Shown: positions 1 through 5,814, counted from the first letter of the stretch. The stretch: 5,861 nucleotides of DNA from Desulfosarcina sp. (GCA_030642405.1 DAOWNV010000186.1:1-5861); one strand, 5' to 3'. Numbers and translations: made by a program. The notes: a model not told the origin generated them from the sequence alone.

Positions 1-84
1 GCCGGCGACCAATGCAAAAACCAGGCTTACAAAAGTGCCGAAGGCTGAAATTTGCCCCCGATCCGTTACTTTAAGGTGAGGCAT
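1..84 (-). CDS. ABC transporter permease, N-terminal fragment (BMP/nucleoside type), runs off the window
   Basis: Only the first 28 codons are inside the window. The frame opens with an ATG at 82-84 that lies within the last codons of the ATPase gene, overlapping its stop by 14 bases. Such translational coupling is usual for ABC operons. A purine-rich GGGGAAGG a few bases upstream serves as ribosome binding site. The peptide has a short polar start (MPHLKVTDRGQ) and then a hydrophobic run (FGTFVSLVFALVAG) that looks like the start of a first membrane helix. In BMP-type (YufN-O-P-Q) transporters the gene after the ATPase is the first permease, which forms half of the membrane channel for a nucleoside or related ligand. 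The identity rests on position, overlap and hydrophobicity, because the fragment is too short for family motifs. With the ATPase broken, whether this permease still works is unknown. Confidence 0.6.
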   Translation of the reverse strand, partial: MPHLKVTDRGQISAFGTFVSLVFALVAG

Positions 85-1371
85 CAACACCTTCCCCGCT
101 GATTTTTTTGGTGCCGACCATCATCAACCCGATATCCTCGATCCGGGAATCATCCGCTTCCAGTATTCCCATGAAACGACCTTTGAAAATAACAGCGATT
201 CGATCGCATAACTCGAAGATTTCGTCCAAATCCTCGGAGACCAAAAGCACGGCACCGCCGTCAGTCCTACGATTAAGCAATTGGTTGCGGAGGTACTCAG
301 TGGCACCCACATCCAGACCATAGGTAGGATGGGACGCAACCAAAAGGTCTGGTTTGTCCGAAATCTCACGGCCGAGAATCAGTTTTTGAATGTTCCCACC
401 GGACAAGTTTTTTGTTTGAATATTGATCAAGGGGGTGACAACCTGAAAATCTTTGATCAACTGCCGTGTATGCGCCTTGATGCGGTTATAGGCAAGAAAA
501 GCACGTCGAGAGAATTTTTTTGGCGGTGTTGCTTAAGAATTGCGTTTTCGTAGAGGAACAAATTCGGTGCGATTCCAAATCGAATCCGCTCCTCCGGCAC
601 ATGAGAGACACCGTTGTTGTGAATCTTTCTTGGCGATTGGTTGGTGACATCGATATCGTTGACTATTATCCGGCCTCGGGCTACGGTTCTGAGCCCGGTA
701 ATCGCTTCAACCAGTTCTCTTTGACCATTTCCTGAAACACCGGCGATACCGAAAATCTCATTGCGGTAAACATCAAACGAAACACCGTTGACAACCCCAG
801 ACCCTTTGTCACCATCCACATGGACGTCATCAAGAGCCAAGACTTTTTCATTTCTTGGCATTTTTTCCCTCGAAAAAGAGAAAGCAACATCCCGTCCCAC
901 CATCATTCGGGCCAGGGCCCGCTTGTTCAGGTTTCCAGTATTCGTGTTTCCTACCACTTTTCCTTTTCGAAGAACCGTCACACGGTCGCAAAGTTTTTTT
1001 ATCTCATTCAGTTTATGACTTATGAGAATAATCATCTGTCCGTCTTCTCTCATTTTTTCAAGAATCTGAAAAAAATCCCGGGTTTCCTGAGGGGTTAGAA
1101 CAGAGGTTGGCTCATCCAAGATCAACAACCTGGCCCCATTAACGAGCGCTTTGATAATCTCTACCCGTTGTTGCTCTCCTGCCGAGAGTTGCCATATTTT
1201 TTTCTCGGGATTAATATCGAAATTGAATTTTTCTGAAAAAGAGAGAATCCGCTGTCGAATTCTTTTTTTAGGAAACACCCTTGGTGAACGAAAAGATCCC
1301 AAGGCAATATTTTCAATTACCGTATGGTTTTCAATCAGCATGAAATGCTGATGAACCATACCGATACCATT
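71..1371 (-). pseudogene. Broken double-domain ABC transporter ATPase (YufO/simple-sugar-nucleoside type)
   Basis: Two reading frames together make one ATPase with two nucleotide-binding domains that would power a BMP-type nucleoside/sugar importer. The upstream frame (457-1359, extendable to 1371 as NGIGMVHQHF) holds the NBD1 Q-loop (VHQHF), signature LSAGEQQ, Walker B LLILDEPTSVL and H-loop ISHKL. It then enters NBD2 with the degenerate GVSGNGQREL site typical of this family. The downstream frame (71-460) holds the NBD2 signature LSGGNIQK, Walker B and D-loop (GLDVGA), and SEDLDEI. The two frames join if one A is added to the run of seven A (T7 at 515-521), which restores QKKFSRRAFLAYNRIKAHTRQLIKDF. 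As it stands the upstream frame ends at a TGA at 457-459. About 80-90 N-terminal residues, including the NBD1 Walker A, are missing, and a TGA lies at 1372-1374 just upstream. The Walker A loss makes a working NBD1 unlikely, so I call it a pseudogene. The A7 shift alone could be a sequence error. Confidence 0.85.
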
Positions 1372-1583
1372 TCAAGGCTTTCAAAAATCTTCATTCCTAT
1401 CGATATCCGGTAAATGTTGACTAAAAAAGTAAAAGGGGGATTCTGTTTATGGCGGTTATTAACTACGATGATTGGATTCCTTAAGTCAACAACCGGTTTA
1501 TCTATAGCAACAGGTTGCCCGTGGTATAGTAACATTCTGTTTTGTCATTGACTTTTTTATTTCAACATGGCAGCCTATATGGT

Positions 1584-1613
1584 TTGTATTTATAGGTAAT
1601 CGTGTTTTATAAT
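1584..1613 (+). promoter_or_regulatory. Probable sigma-70 promoter of the oadG-oadB operon
   Basis: A perfect -10 box TATAAT lies at 1608-1613. The best -35 is weak: TTGTAT at 1584-1589 with an 18-base spacer. Transcription would start near 1620, leaving about 50 bases of leader before the start codon at 1669. A better -35-like TTGACT occurs at 1548-1553, but it has no -10 at proper spacing (TATATG is 22 bases away). The weak -35 would suit an activated promoter, which is inference. Confidence 0.5.
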
Positions 1614-1623
1614 CTTAGGGACC

Positions 1624-1651
1624 CTTTATAAAGAGGTTGCTTAACAACCTC
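1624..1651 (+). promoter_or_regulatory. Palindrome and perfect stem-loop in the oadG leader
   Basis: CTTTATAAAG at 1624-1633 is a perfect 10-base palindrome. It is followed directly by GAGGTTG (1633-1639), a CTTAA loop (1640-1644) and CAACCTC (1645-1651), a perfect 7-bp inverted repeat. Both lie between the predicted transcription start and the Shine-Dalgarno at 1658. The element could be an operator, an mRNA-stabilising 5' hairpin or an attenuator. There is no U-run after the stem, so it is not an intrinsic terminator. Confidence 0.45.
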
Positions 1652-1657
1652 GTTCGC

Positions 1658-1663
1658 AGGAGG
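1658..1663 (+). promoter_or_regulatory. Strong Shine-Dalgarno of the oadG-like gene
   Basis: AGGAGG lies five bases before the ATG at 1669. This near-perfect anti-16S match fixes the start of the gamma-subunit gene and predicts efficient translation. The leader stem-loop ends seven bases upstream and leaves it exposed. Confidence 0.85.
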
Positions 1664-1668
1664 TCACA

Positions 1669-2079
1669 ATGTATGGTTTAGAAGCCATAGAGCATGCCAA
1701 CGGATGGGCCATGGCAGGCGCAGGCGCTTGCATCGTACTCACCGGACTATCGGTACTTGCATTTCTTATTTCCATGATTCCTCGCCTCATAGAGCTTTTT
1801 GAAAAGAAGCTATCTCACAACATCCCAGCACAGGAAGAAGAAAAACCGAATGAAGCGTCTGGTCCGGAGCAAATTCCGTACAACCTCAAAAAAGCTTCGG
1901 AATTATTGATACAACGGACTGTAGACCTTGGTGAAAATTTTACACTGATTGCTCTCCATAAAAAAACTAAGGAAATAGGCGTTGTTGATCCACATATGAC
2001 GATTCGGCGTTTAAGAGAAGCCGGCATTCTTATTCCCGCCGGTGAAGAACAGTTTTCCTGGCAACCAATATCCGACTAA
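1669..2079 (+). CDS. OadG-like gamma subunit of Na+-translocating decarboxylase, with C-terminal extension
   Basis: This 136-residue protein has one N-terminal membrane helix (about residues 13-38, from GWAMAGAG to SMIPRL). A charged, Pro/Glu/Lys-rich linker follows (about 42-68) and then a soluble C-terminal part (about 70-136). One N-terminal helix plus a polar tail, encoded immediately before an OadB-type gene, is the pattern of OadG/MmdD-type subunits. These anchor and assemble the carboxyltransferase with the membrane pump. Family members are usually about 80-100 residues, so this one is long. The tail (ending RRLREAGILIPAGEEQFSW) contains no biotin-attachment MKM motif and looks like a small mixed alpha/beta or winged-helix-like fold, which is a guess. 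The start follows a strong AGGAGG. The stop lies 16 bases before the beta-subunit ATG. The OadG call rests mainly on topology and the neighbouring gene. Confidence 0.7.
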   Translation: MYGLEAIEHANGWAMAGAGACIVLTGLSVLAFLISMIPRLIELFEKKLSHNIPAQEEEKPNEASGPEQIPYNLKKASELLIQRTVDLGENFTLIALHKKTKEIGVVDPHMTIRRLREAGILIPAGEEQFSWQPISD

Positions 2080-2095
2080 CAAGAAGGACATAAAA

Positions 2096-3223
2096 ATGGA
2101 TCTTTTAATTCAGTTTTTAACAAACACGGGATATTACCTGGCCGACTATCGTCATTTTTTCATGTGGGGTATCGGAATTTTATTTATCTACCTGGCTATC
2201 GCCCAAAAATACGAGCCGTTATTGCTTTTGCCGATCGGTTTCGGTGTCCTGATTGGGAACGTTCCTTTTTTTAAAGGCTTCGGGCTTGGTATATATGAAC
2301 CAAATAGTGTCCTTCACTACCTATATTTCGGTGTCACCACCGGCGTATATCCCTCCATTGTTTTCCTTGGCTTAGGTGCCATGACCGACTTCTCATCTCT
2401 TTTGGCAAGACCGAAATTAATGCTCCTTGGAGCTGCTGCCCAAATGGGGATCTTTTTTACCCTTCTCAGTGCTTTAGCACTAGGATTTTTACCCAAAGAG
2501 GCGGCCTCCATCGCGATTATCGGTGGCGCAGACGGCCCCACTTCAATTTTTCTAACCGCAAAACTGGCCCCCCATTTAATTGGCCCTATTGCCATCGCAG
2601 CTTATTCTTATATGGCCTTGATTCCAATCATTCAGCCTCCAATTATGAAGCTGTTAACCACTAGAAAAGAACGAATGATTCACATGCCCGACCCTCGCAC
2701 CGTATCCAGGAAAGAACTCCTGGTTTTTCCCGTAATTGGGCTCTTTCTGTGCTGTTTTCTAGCACCCGCTTCCATCCCTTTGCTGGGAACCTTCTTTTTT
2801 GGAAACCTGTTGAATGTCAGCGGTGTCGTTGACCGTTTGGCTCAAACGGCGCGCACGGCCATCATTGACACAGCAACAATTTTTCTAGGTTTCACTGTTG
2901 GCGCAAGCACACAAGCAGATGTTTTTCTCACCACTAAATCAATAAGCATTTTTGTACTTGGGGCCGTTGCTTTCAGCATCGCTACCGCTTCCGGCCTGCT
3001 TTTTGCGAAACTCATGAACCTCTTTTCCAAAGAGAAGATCAACCCTCTTCTTGGCGCATCCGGTGTTTCAGCGGTACCAGGTTCTGCTAGAGAAGTTCAT
3101 GTAATGGGTCAAAAAGAAGATCCCTCCAATTTTTTGTTAATGCATGCAATGGCTTGCAACTCTTCCGGTGTAATCGGGTCCGCCATCTGCGCCGGAATAT
3201 TATGGAGTTTTAATATGGGATAA
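2096..3223 (+). CDS. oadB: Na+-translocating decarboxylase beta subunit (OadB/MmdB/GcdB family)
   Basis: This 375-residue, very hydrophobic protein is close in length to MmdB and GcdB. The family decarboxylates carboxybiotin at the membrane and couples this to Na+ export. The motif IIGGADGPTSIF (residues 141-152) holds the essential Asp146. Against residues known to matter in Klebsiella OadB, a constant offset of 57 places D203 at D146, Y229 at Y172, N373 at N316, G377 at G320, S382 at S325, R389 at R332 and N412 at N355. All are conserved, so the pump appears intact. I chose the ATG at 2096, preceded by AGAAGGA, over an in-frame ATG at 2042 inside the upstream gene that would add 18 polar residues. 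The substrate (oxaloacetate, methylmalonyl-CoA, glutaconyl-CoA or malonate) cannot be told from the beta subunit. No alpha or biotin subunit gene is nearby. Confidence 0.96.
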   Translation: MDLLIQFLTNTGYYLADYRHFFMWGIGILFIYLAIAQKYEPLLLLPIGFGVLIGNVPFFKGFGLGIYEPNSVLHYLYFGVTTGVYPSIVFLGLGAMTDFSSLLARPKLMLLGAAAQMGIFFTLLSALALGFLPKEAASIAIIGGADGPTSIFLTAKLAPHLIGPIAIAAYSYMALIPIIQPPIMKLLTTRKERMIHMPDPRTVSRKELLVFPVIGLFLCCFLAPASIPLLGTFFFGNLLNVSGVVDRLAQTARTAIIDTATIFLGFTVGASTQADVFLTTKSISIFVLGAVAFSIATASGLLFAKLMNLFSKEKINPLLGASGVSAVPGSAREVHVMGQKEDPSNFLLMHAMACNSSGVIGSAICAGILWSFNMG

Positions 3224-3238
3224 TACCTTAAGTAGCCT

Positions 3239-3258
3239 TTTCCTTTCATCAAAGGAGG
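3239..3258 (+). promoter_or_regulatory. Hairpin that can sequester the Shine-Dalgarno of the ABM gene
   Basis: TCCTTT (3241-3246), loop CATC (3247-3250) and AAAGGA (3251-3256) form a perfect 6-bp stem, extendable by two T-G pairs to 3239-3258. The 3' arm contains the Shine-Dalgarno AAAGGAGG, eight bases before the ATG at 3266. The strong site is therefore partly masked when the hairpin forms, which could couple or tune translation of the third gene relative to the pump. The function is inferred and the stem is short. Confidence 0.4.
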
Positions 3259-3265
3259 TACAACC

Positions 3266-3574
3266 ATGATCGCTAAAATTCTTATTAAACGCCGTTTTGT
3301 TAAAGAAAACCGACAAGCTATTTTAGCTCTCCTCAATAAAATGCGCTCAATAGCCCTGAATCAGCCTGGCTATATTTCCGGCGAAACTCTCATGCAACTG
3401 GATTATCCGGAAAACATGGCTGTCCTGTGTACCTGGCAGAGCATGGAAGATTGGCTAACGTGGAAAGAGAAGGACGAACGAAAAACGTATGAGGCCATGC
3501 TTGATATTTACCAAACACGGCCAACAGAATTTGAAGAGTATCTTTTAGGAACAGGAGTAACCGACAAAAAATAA
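3266..3574 (+). CDS. ABM-fold (antibiotic biosynthesis monooxygenase-like) protein
   Basis: This 102-residue soluble protein resembles the ABM dimeric alpha+beta barrel family (YgiN/HmoB-type). It shows an N-terminal beta strand (IAKILIKRRF), a helix (KENRQAILALLNKMRSIAL) and the typical QPGYISGETL strand. A central strand then runs into the family-like Trp pattern TWQSMEDWLTWKEKDER, followed by a final helix. Family members include cofactor-free quinol monooxygenases and haem-degrading enzymes, but many have no known role, and no haem ligand can be assigned here. The start is set by AAAGGAGG eight bases upstream. The gene follows oadB by 42 bases with no visible terminator between them, so co-transcription with the sodium pump is likely. 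What it does for a decarboxylase operon is unknown. Confidence 0.8.
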   Translation: MIAKILIKRRFVKENRQAILALLNKMRSIALNQPGYISGETLMQLDYPENMAVLCTWQSMEDWLTWKEKDERKTYEAMLDIYQTRPTEFEEYLLGTGVTDKK

Positions 3575-3580
3575 GAGGTA

Positions 3581-3673
3581 ATGGCTTCTGTTAAAAAAAG
3601 ATCCTGCAGTAGACTGCGTGCATCGGAAGAATCCACAGCAGATCCCGTGATCAACACGGCCATTGACGCATAA
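3581..3673 (+). CDS. Doubtful 30-codon ORF between the ABM and cysQ-like genes
   Basis: An ATG at 3581 opens a frame of 30 codons (begins MASVKKRSCSR, ends NTAIDA) closed by TAA at 3671-3673. AAGAGG lies only two bases before the ATG, which is too close for a normal ribosome binding site. The peptide is polar, without a membrane segment or known motif, and I do not recognise it. It is either a tiny unknown gene, a relic, or chance in a 127-base gap. It would be co-directional with its neighbours. Confidence 0.15.
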   Translation: MASVKKRSCSRLRASEESTADPVINTAIDA

Positions 3674-3701
3674 CAATCTAACCTGTAAAGGAATAAGCCC
3701 C

Positions 3702-4535
3702 ATGGGAAATCGTTCGGACTGGTTGTTGACGGCCATTAAAAGCGCATTTGCCGCAGGCAAGGCGATTCTCGATGTATACGAATCTACAGAAATGGAAGTC
3801 GAGAAAAAAGCGGACGACTCACCTCTCACATTGGCCGATCGACACGCCCATGAGATCATCATGAAAGGTATTGGGAACTTTTAAATCCCGGTACTCAGTG
3901 AAGAGGGCCGGAGCATCCCTTTTGAAGAACGAAAGCATTGGCCTCAAATGTGGATTGTGGACCCGTTGGATGGTACAAAAGAGTTCATCAAACGTAACGG
4001 GGAATTTACAGTGAATATTGCCCTCGTAGAAAAGGGAATACCCACCATGGGCGTTATTTACGTCCCTGTCACCGACACCCTCTATTTCGGAAGTCAGGAG
4101 CTTGGCGCTTTTCGAGTCGACGCCATTAATGAATTAGCTTTGAATGACAAACGATCCGATGGAGCCACCTCATTAACACCGTTTATGGAACAAGGCATGC
4201 AATTGCCTTTGGCCCAAAAACAAAACCGTCCTTATACGATCATGGGTAGCCGCTCGCATGCTACACCGGAACTGGAAGCCTATGTGGAAAAAATGAGGAA
4301 AAAATTCGGCTATGTGGATTTTATTTCTGCGGGTAGTTCCCTGAAAATCTGCAAAGTTGCCGAAGGCCTGGCTGACGTCTACCCCCGCCTGGGGCCGACC
4401 ATGGAGTGGGATACTGCAGCAGGCCAGGCGATTGCCGTGGCAAGTGGCGCAAAGGTCATTCGCCATGATAACCAAGAGCCCCTGACCTACAATAAAAAAA
4501 ATTTGCTCAACCCATGGTTTATTGTCAATCGATAA
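3702..4535 (+). pseudogene. cysQ: 3'(2'),5'-bisphosphate nucleotidase CysQ, interrupted by one in-frame TAA
   Basis: The frame from ATG 3702 (AAAGGA nine bases upstream) to TAA 4533-4535 is a full-length CysQ-type inositol-monophosphatase-fold enzyme of 277 codon positions, except for one ochre codon at 3882-3884 (position 61). The frame is the same on both sides: KGIGNF, stop, then IPVLSEEGRSIPFEERKHW. Metal and catalytic motifs are all present: KADDSPLTLAD (about 36-46), SEE (66-68), DPLDGT (87-92) and EWDTAAGQAI (153-162 of the second half, with Asp about position 237). CysQ hydrolyses PAP to AMP during sulfate activation and sulfotransfer, using Mg2+. As written, only a useless 60-residue peptide would be made. 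A restart at Met83 (3948) would keep DPLDGT but lose the SEE motif. A nonsense mutation or base-call error is most likely. Readthrough is possible but unsupported, since neighbouring genes end normally with TAA. Confidence 0.88.
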
Positions 4536-4564
4536 GCAAACCTCATCGCGGCATTAAAAAACGC

Positions 4565-4594
4565 TTGACTTAAAAAGCCACCACCCTCTATATA
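4565..4594 (+). promoter_or_regulatory. Promoter of the tRNA-Val gene
   Basis: TTGACT (4565-4570) matches the -35 consensus at five of six bases. TATATA at 4589-4594, part of an alternating TA run, gives a -10 at 18-base spacing. Transcription would start near 4601, nine bases before the mature tRNA 5' end at 4610. The strong -35 suits a stable-RNA gene. Confidence 0.65.
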
Positions 4595-4609
4595 TATGAG
4601 TACTTTATC

Positions 4610-4684
4610 GGGCGATTAACTCAGCGGGAGAGTGCCACCTTCACACGGTGGAAGCCACTGGTTCAAACCCAGTATCGCCCACCA
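4610..4684 (+). tRNA. tRNA-Val (anticodon CAC)
   Basis: A complete cloverleaf can be drawn. The acceptor GGGCGAT pairs with ATCGCCC, and the D stem ACTC/GAGT carries a GG-containing loop. The anticodon stem CCACC/GGTGG has the loop TTCACAC, and the T stem ACTGG/CCAGT has TTCAAAC. The discriminator A is followed by a genome-encoded CCA. The anticodon CAC at the centre of the loop reads GUG valine codons. All stems are perfectly paired over 75 bases, so the gene looks functional. It has its own promoter and terminator and is a single-gene unit. Confidence 0.97.
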
Positions 4685-4696
4685 AGGAATGCAAGG

Positions 4697-4734
4697 GGGG
4701 TTTACAGGCGCTATGTCTTGTAAACCCCTTTTTT
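4697..4734 (+). terminator. Intrinsic terminator of the tRNA-Val gene
   Basis: GGGGTTTACA (4697-4706) pairs perfectly with TGTAAACCCC (4719-4728) around a 12-base loop, and six T follow (4729-4734). It starts 12 bases after the tRNA CCA end. A 10-bp stem with a U-tract is a textbook Rho-independent terminator. Read leftward, the stem lacks a following T-run, so it should not terminate the opposing gene at 4875. Confidence 0.95.
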
Positions 4735-4813
4735 AGTGGAGTTTTGCTTGATGTAAACCATGTATAGGGTCATTTTGTAAGTAAGGAATTCATGAACGCA
4801 GAAAACCTGTCCG

Positions 4814-4853
4814 ACCATAATTGTTTTTTGTTAAAAACAATAGGCCGTATGGT
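4814..4853. repeat. Two-part inverted repeat between the tRNA terminator and the minus-strand gene
   Basis: An inner AT-rich stem pairs ATTGTTTTT (4820-4828) with AAAAACAAT (4833-4841) over a 4-base loop. An outer stem pairs ACCATA (4814-4819) with TATGGT (4848-4853), leaving a 6-base bulge on one side. It lies just downstream of the FMN-enzyme stop at 4875, so it may end or protect that transcript. No T-run follows the outer stem on the minus strand, so it is at best a weak terminator. Confidence 0.4.
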
Positions 4854-4874
4854 TAGGGGATGAATGAGCGATTC

Positions 4875-5789
4875 TTATTCAGTGACTATTTCTTCGATAA
4901 TTTCCCGTACGCTTTTTATATTCTTAATCATACCTGTGATCTGACCTGCGGGAAGGATGGTGGCATCCGCGTCACCGTTCACCCAAGCTTGCTCCATTTT
5001 GGCTTCCATGGCTGCAAAATTGGCCTTGTTGGGCCCATCCGGTGTTTTTACCACTAACGGGGTGTTTACCACACGGGCCTGGGCCCACTCCCAATTCATT
5101 AGCCGGGTATCGGTTTCATCGGACGAAACCAAAAAATCCTTGTATACACTATGCGCAATGCACTCCTTGGAGGCAATAAACCGGGTGCCCATTTGAACCC
5201 CCTGAGCCCCCAAAGCGAAAGCAGCCCTGTAGCCTCGTGAATTACCAATTCCTCCAGCTGCCAGTAGAGGGATTTTTACTGCATCGGCCACCAAGGGAAC
5301 CAGGACCATGGTTGAAGCACCGTTAAAGCCCTGCATTCCGCCGGATTCCGAACCTTCGGCTATGATGGCGTCGACTCCAGCGGCCTCTGCTTTGACCGCA
5401 TTAGTCACAGTGGCGATAACATGGAATACTTTAATATCCCTCTCCTTCAAAAAGGAAACAATTTTGCCGGGAAAGCCACCCGATGTTGTTACGGCTTTGA
5501 TCCCGGCATCTGCAAGGACCGCTGCAAACTCCAAGGACTTGGGATTGACCGCCATCAGGTTGGCCCCAAAAGGCTTGTTAGTCAATTCCTTAACCGATTC
5601 GATCTGTTCCCTGAGTTTGTTCGGGTCTTTCTGAAAGGCCGTAGCCAACACCCCGTATCCGCCTGCCTCGGATACGGCAGCAACCATCTCCGGGTTACAG
5701 ATGACACCCATGGCCCCTTGGATAATGGGATACTTACAGCCGAGAAGTTCAGTTACACTTTTTATTTTGTCTTTTCCCTTTTTTAACAT
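4875..5789 (-). CDS. Nitronate monooxygenase / FabK-family FMN enzyme
   Basis: This 304-residue cytosolic TIM-barrel protein belongs to the nitronate monooxygenase / enoyl-ACP reductase II (FabK) family, which uses FMN. Family landmarks occur in order: YPIIQGAMG (20-28), EAGGYGVLATA (41-51), KPFGANLMA (72-80), the AIIAEGSESGG segment (141-151), the FMN-phosphate site AAGGIG (177-182), GVQMGTRF (197-204), the EC-x-x-H-x-x-YK segment (209-217), and a C-terminal GQITGMIKNIKSVREII (282-298). The usual EAGGH segment reads ESGGM, so the expected active-site His is Met152, which makes the reaction uncertain. Either oxidation of nitronates or enoyl-ACP reduction is possible, or a related FMN reductase role. 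The ATG at 5789 is the only plausible start before the conserved N-terminus, and its Shine-Dalgarno is poor. The gene faces the tRNA unit and stands alone in the window. Confidence 0.85.
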   Translation of the reverse strand: MLKKGKDKIKSVTELLGCKYPIIQGAMGVICNPEMVAAVSEAGGYGVLATAFQKDPNKLREQIESVKELTNKPFGANLMAVNPKSLEFAAVLADAGIKAVTTSGGFPGKIVSFLKERDIKVFHVIATVTNAVKAEAAGVDAIIAEGSESGGMQGFNGASTMVLVPLVADAVKIPLLAAGGIGNSRGYRAAFALGAQGVQMGTRFIASKECIAHSVYKDFLVSSDETDTRLMNWEWAQARVVNTPLVVKTPDGPNKANFAAMEAKMEQAWVNGDADATILPAGQITGMIKNIKSVREIIEEIVTE

Positions 5790-5814
5790 GTTTACTGCGT
5801 AAAAAGCAAATTCC

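Larger units (their letters stand above)
1372..1668. other. Divergent intergenic region with probable deletion breakpoint of the ATPase gene
   Basis: No intact gene was found on either strand over these 297 bases. Leftward, the ATPase frame is closed by TGA at 1372-1374 and another stop shortly before it. No Walker A (GxxGxGKST) could be found in any leftward frame up to 1668. The stretch 1482-1535 read leftward encodes LLYHGQPVAIDKPVVDL, which vaguely resembles the segment that follows Walker A in this family (G-x-PV-x-I-x-x-P). About 110 bases with no family likeness then separate it from the Q-loop, so it may be a remnant or chance. Rightward, the last 90 bases hold the promoter, a stem-loop and the Shine-Dalgarno sequence of the oadG-like gene, described separately. 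Confidence 0.6.

Noticed and set aside
1334..1352. 8-bp inverted repeat ATCAGCAT-GAA-ATGCTGAT
   Set aside because: It lies in the codons for the conserved VHQHFMLI Q-loop segment, so coding constraint explains it. There is no sign of a terminator or operator role.
1548..1581. TTGACT as the -35 of the oadG promoter with TATATG as -10
   Set aside because: The spacer is 22 bases, too long for sigma-70. The perfect TATAAT at 1608-1613 is the better core.
2042..2095. Earlier ATG for the beta subunit, overlapping the gamma-subunit gene
   Set aside because: It would add 18 polar residues (MKNSFPGNQYPTNKKDIK) not expected before the first membrane helix. The ATG at 2096 has an AGAAGGA site seven bases upstream.
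3645..3659. Small hairpin CCGTG-ATCAA-CACGG before cysQ
   Set aside because: The stem is only five base pairs with no T-run after it, which is too weak for a terminator and not distinguishable from chance.
3882..3884. TAA as a recoded sense codon
   Set aside because: Neighbouring genes end normally with TAA, and no known bacterial code or selenocysteine/pyrrolysine system reads TAA as an amino acid in such organisms.
4589..4597. Alternating TA run as a microsatellite
   Set aside because: It is only nine bases long and coincides with the -10 region of the tRNA promoter, which explains it.
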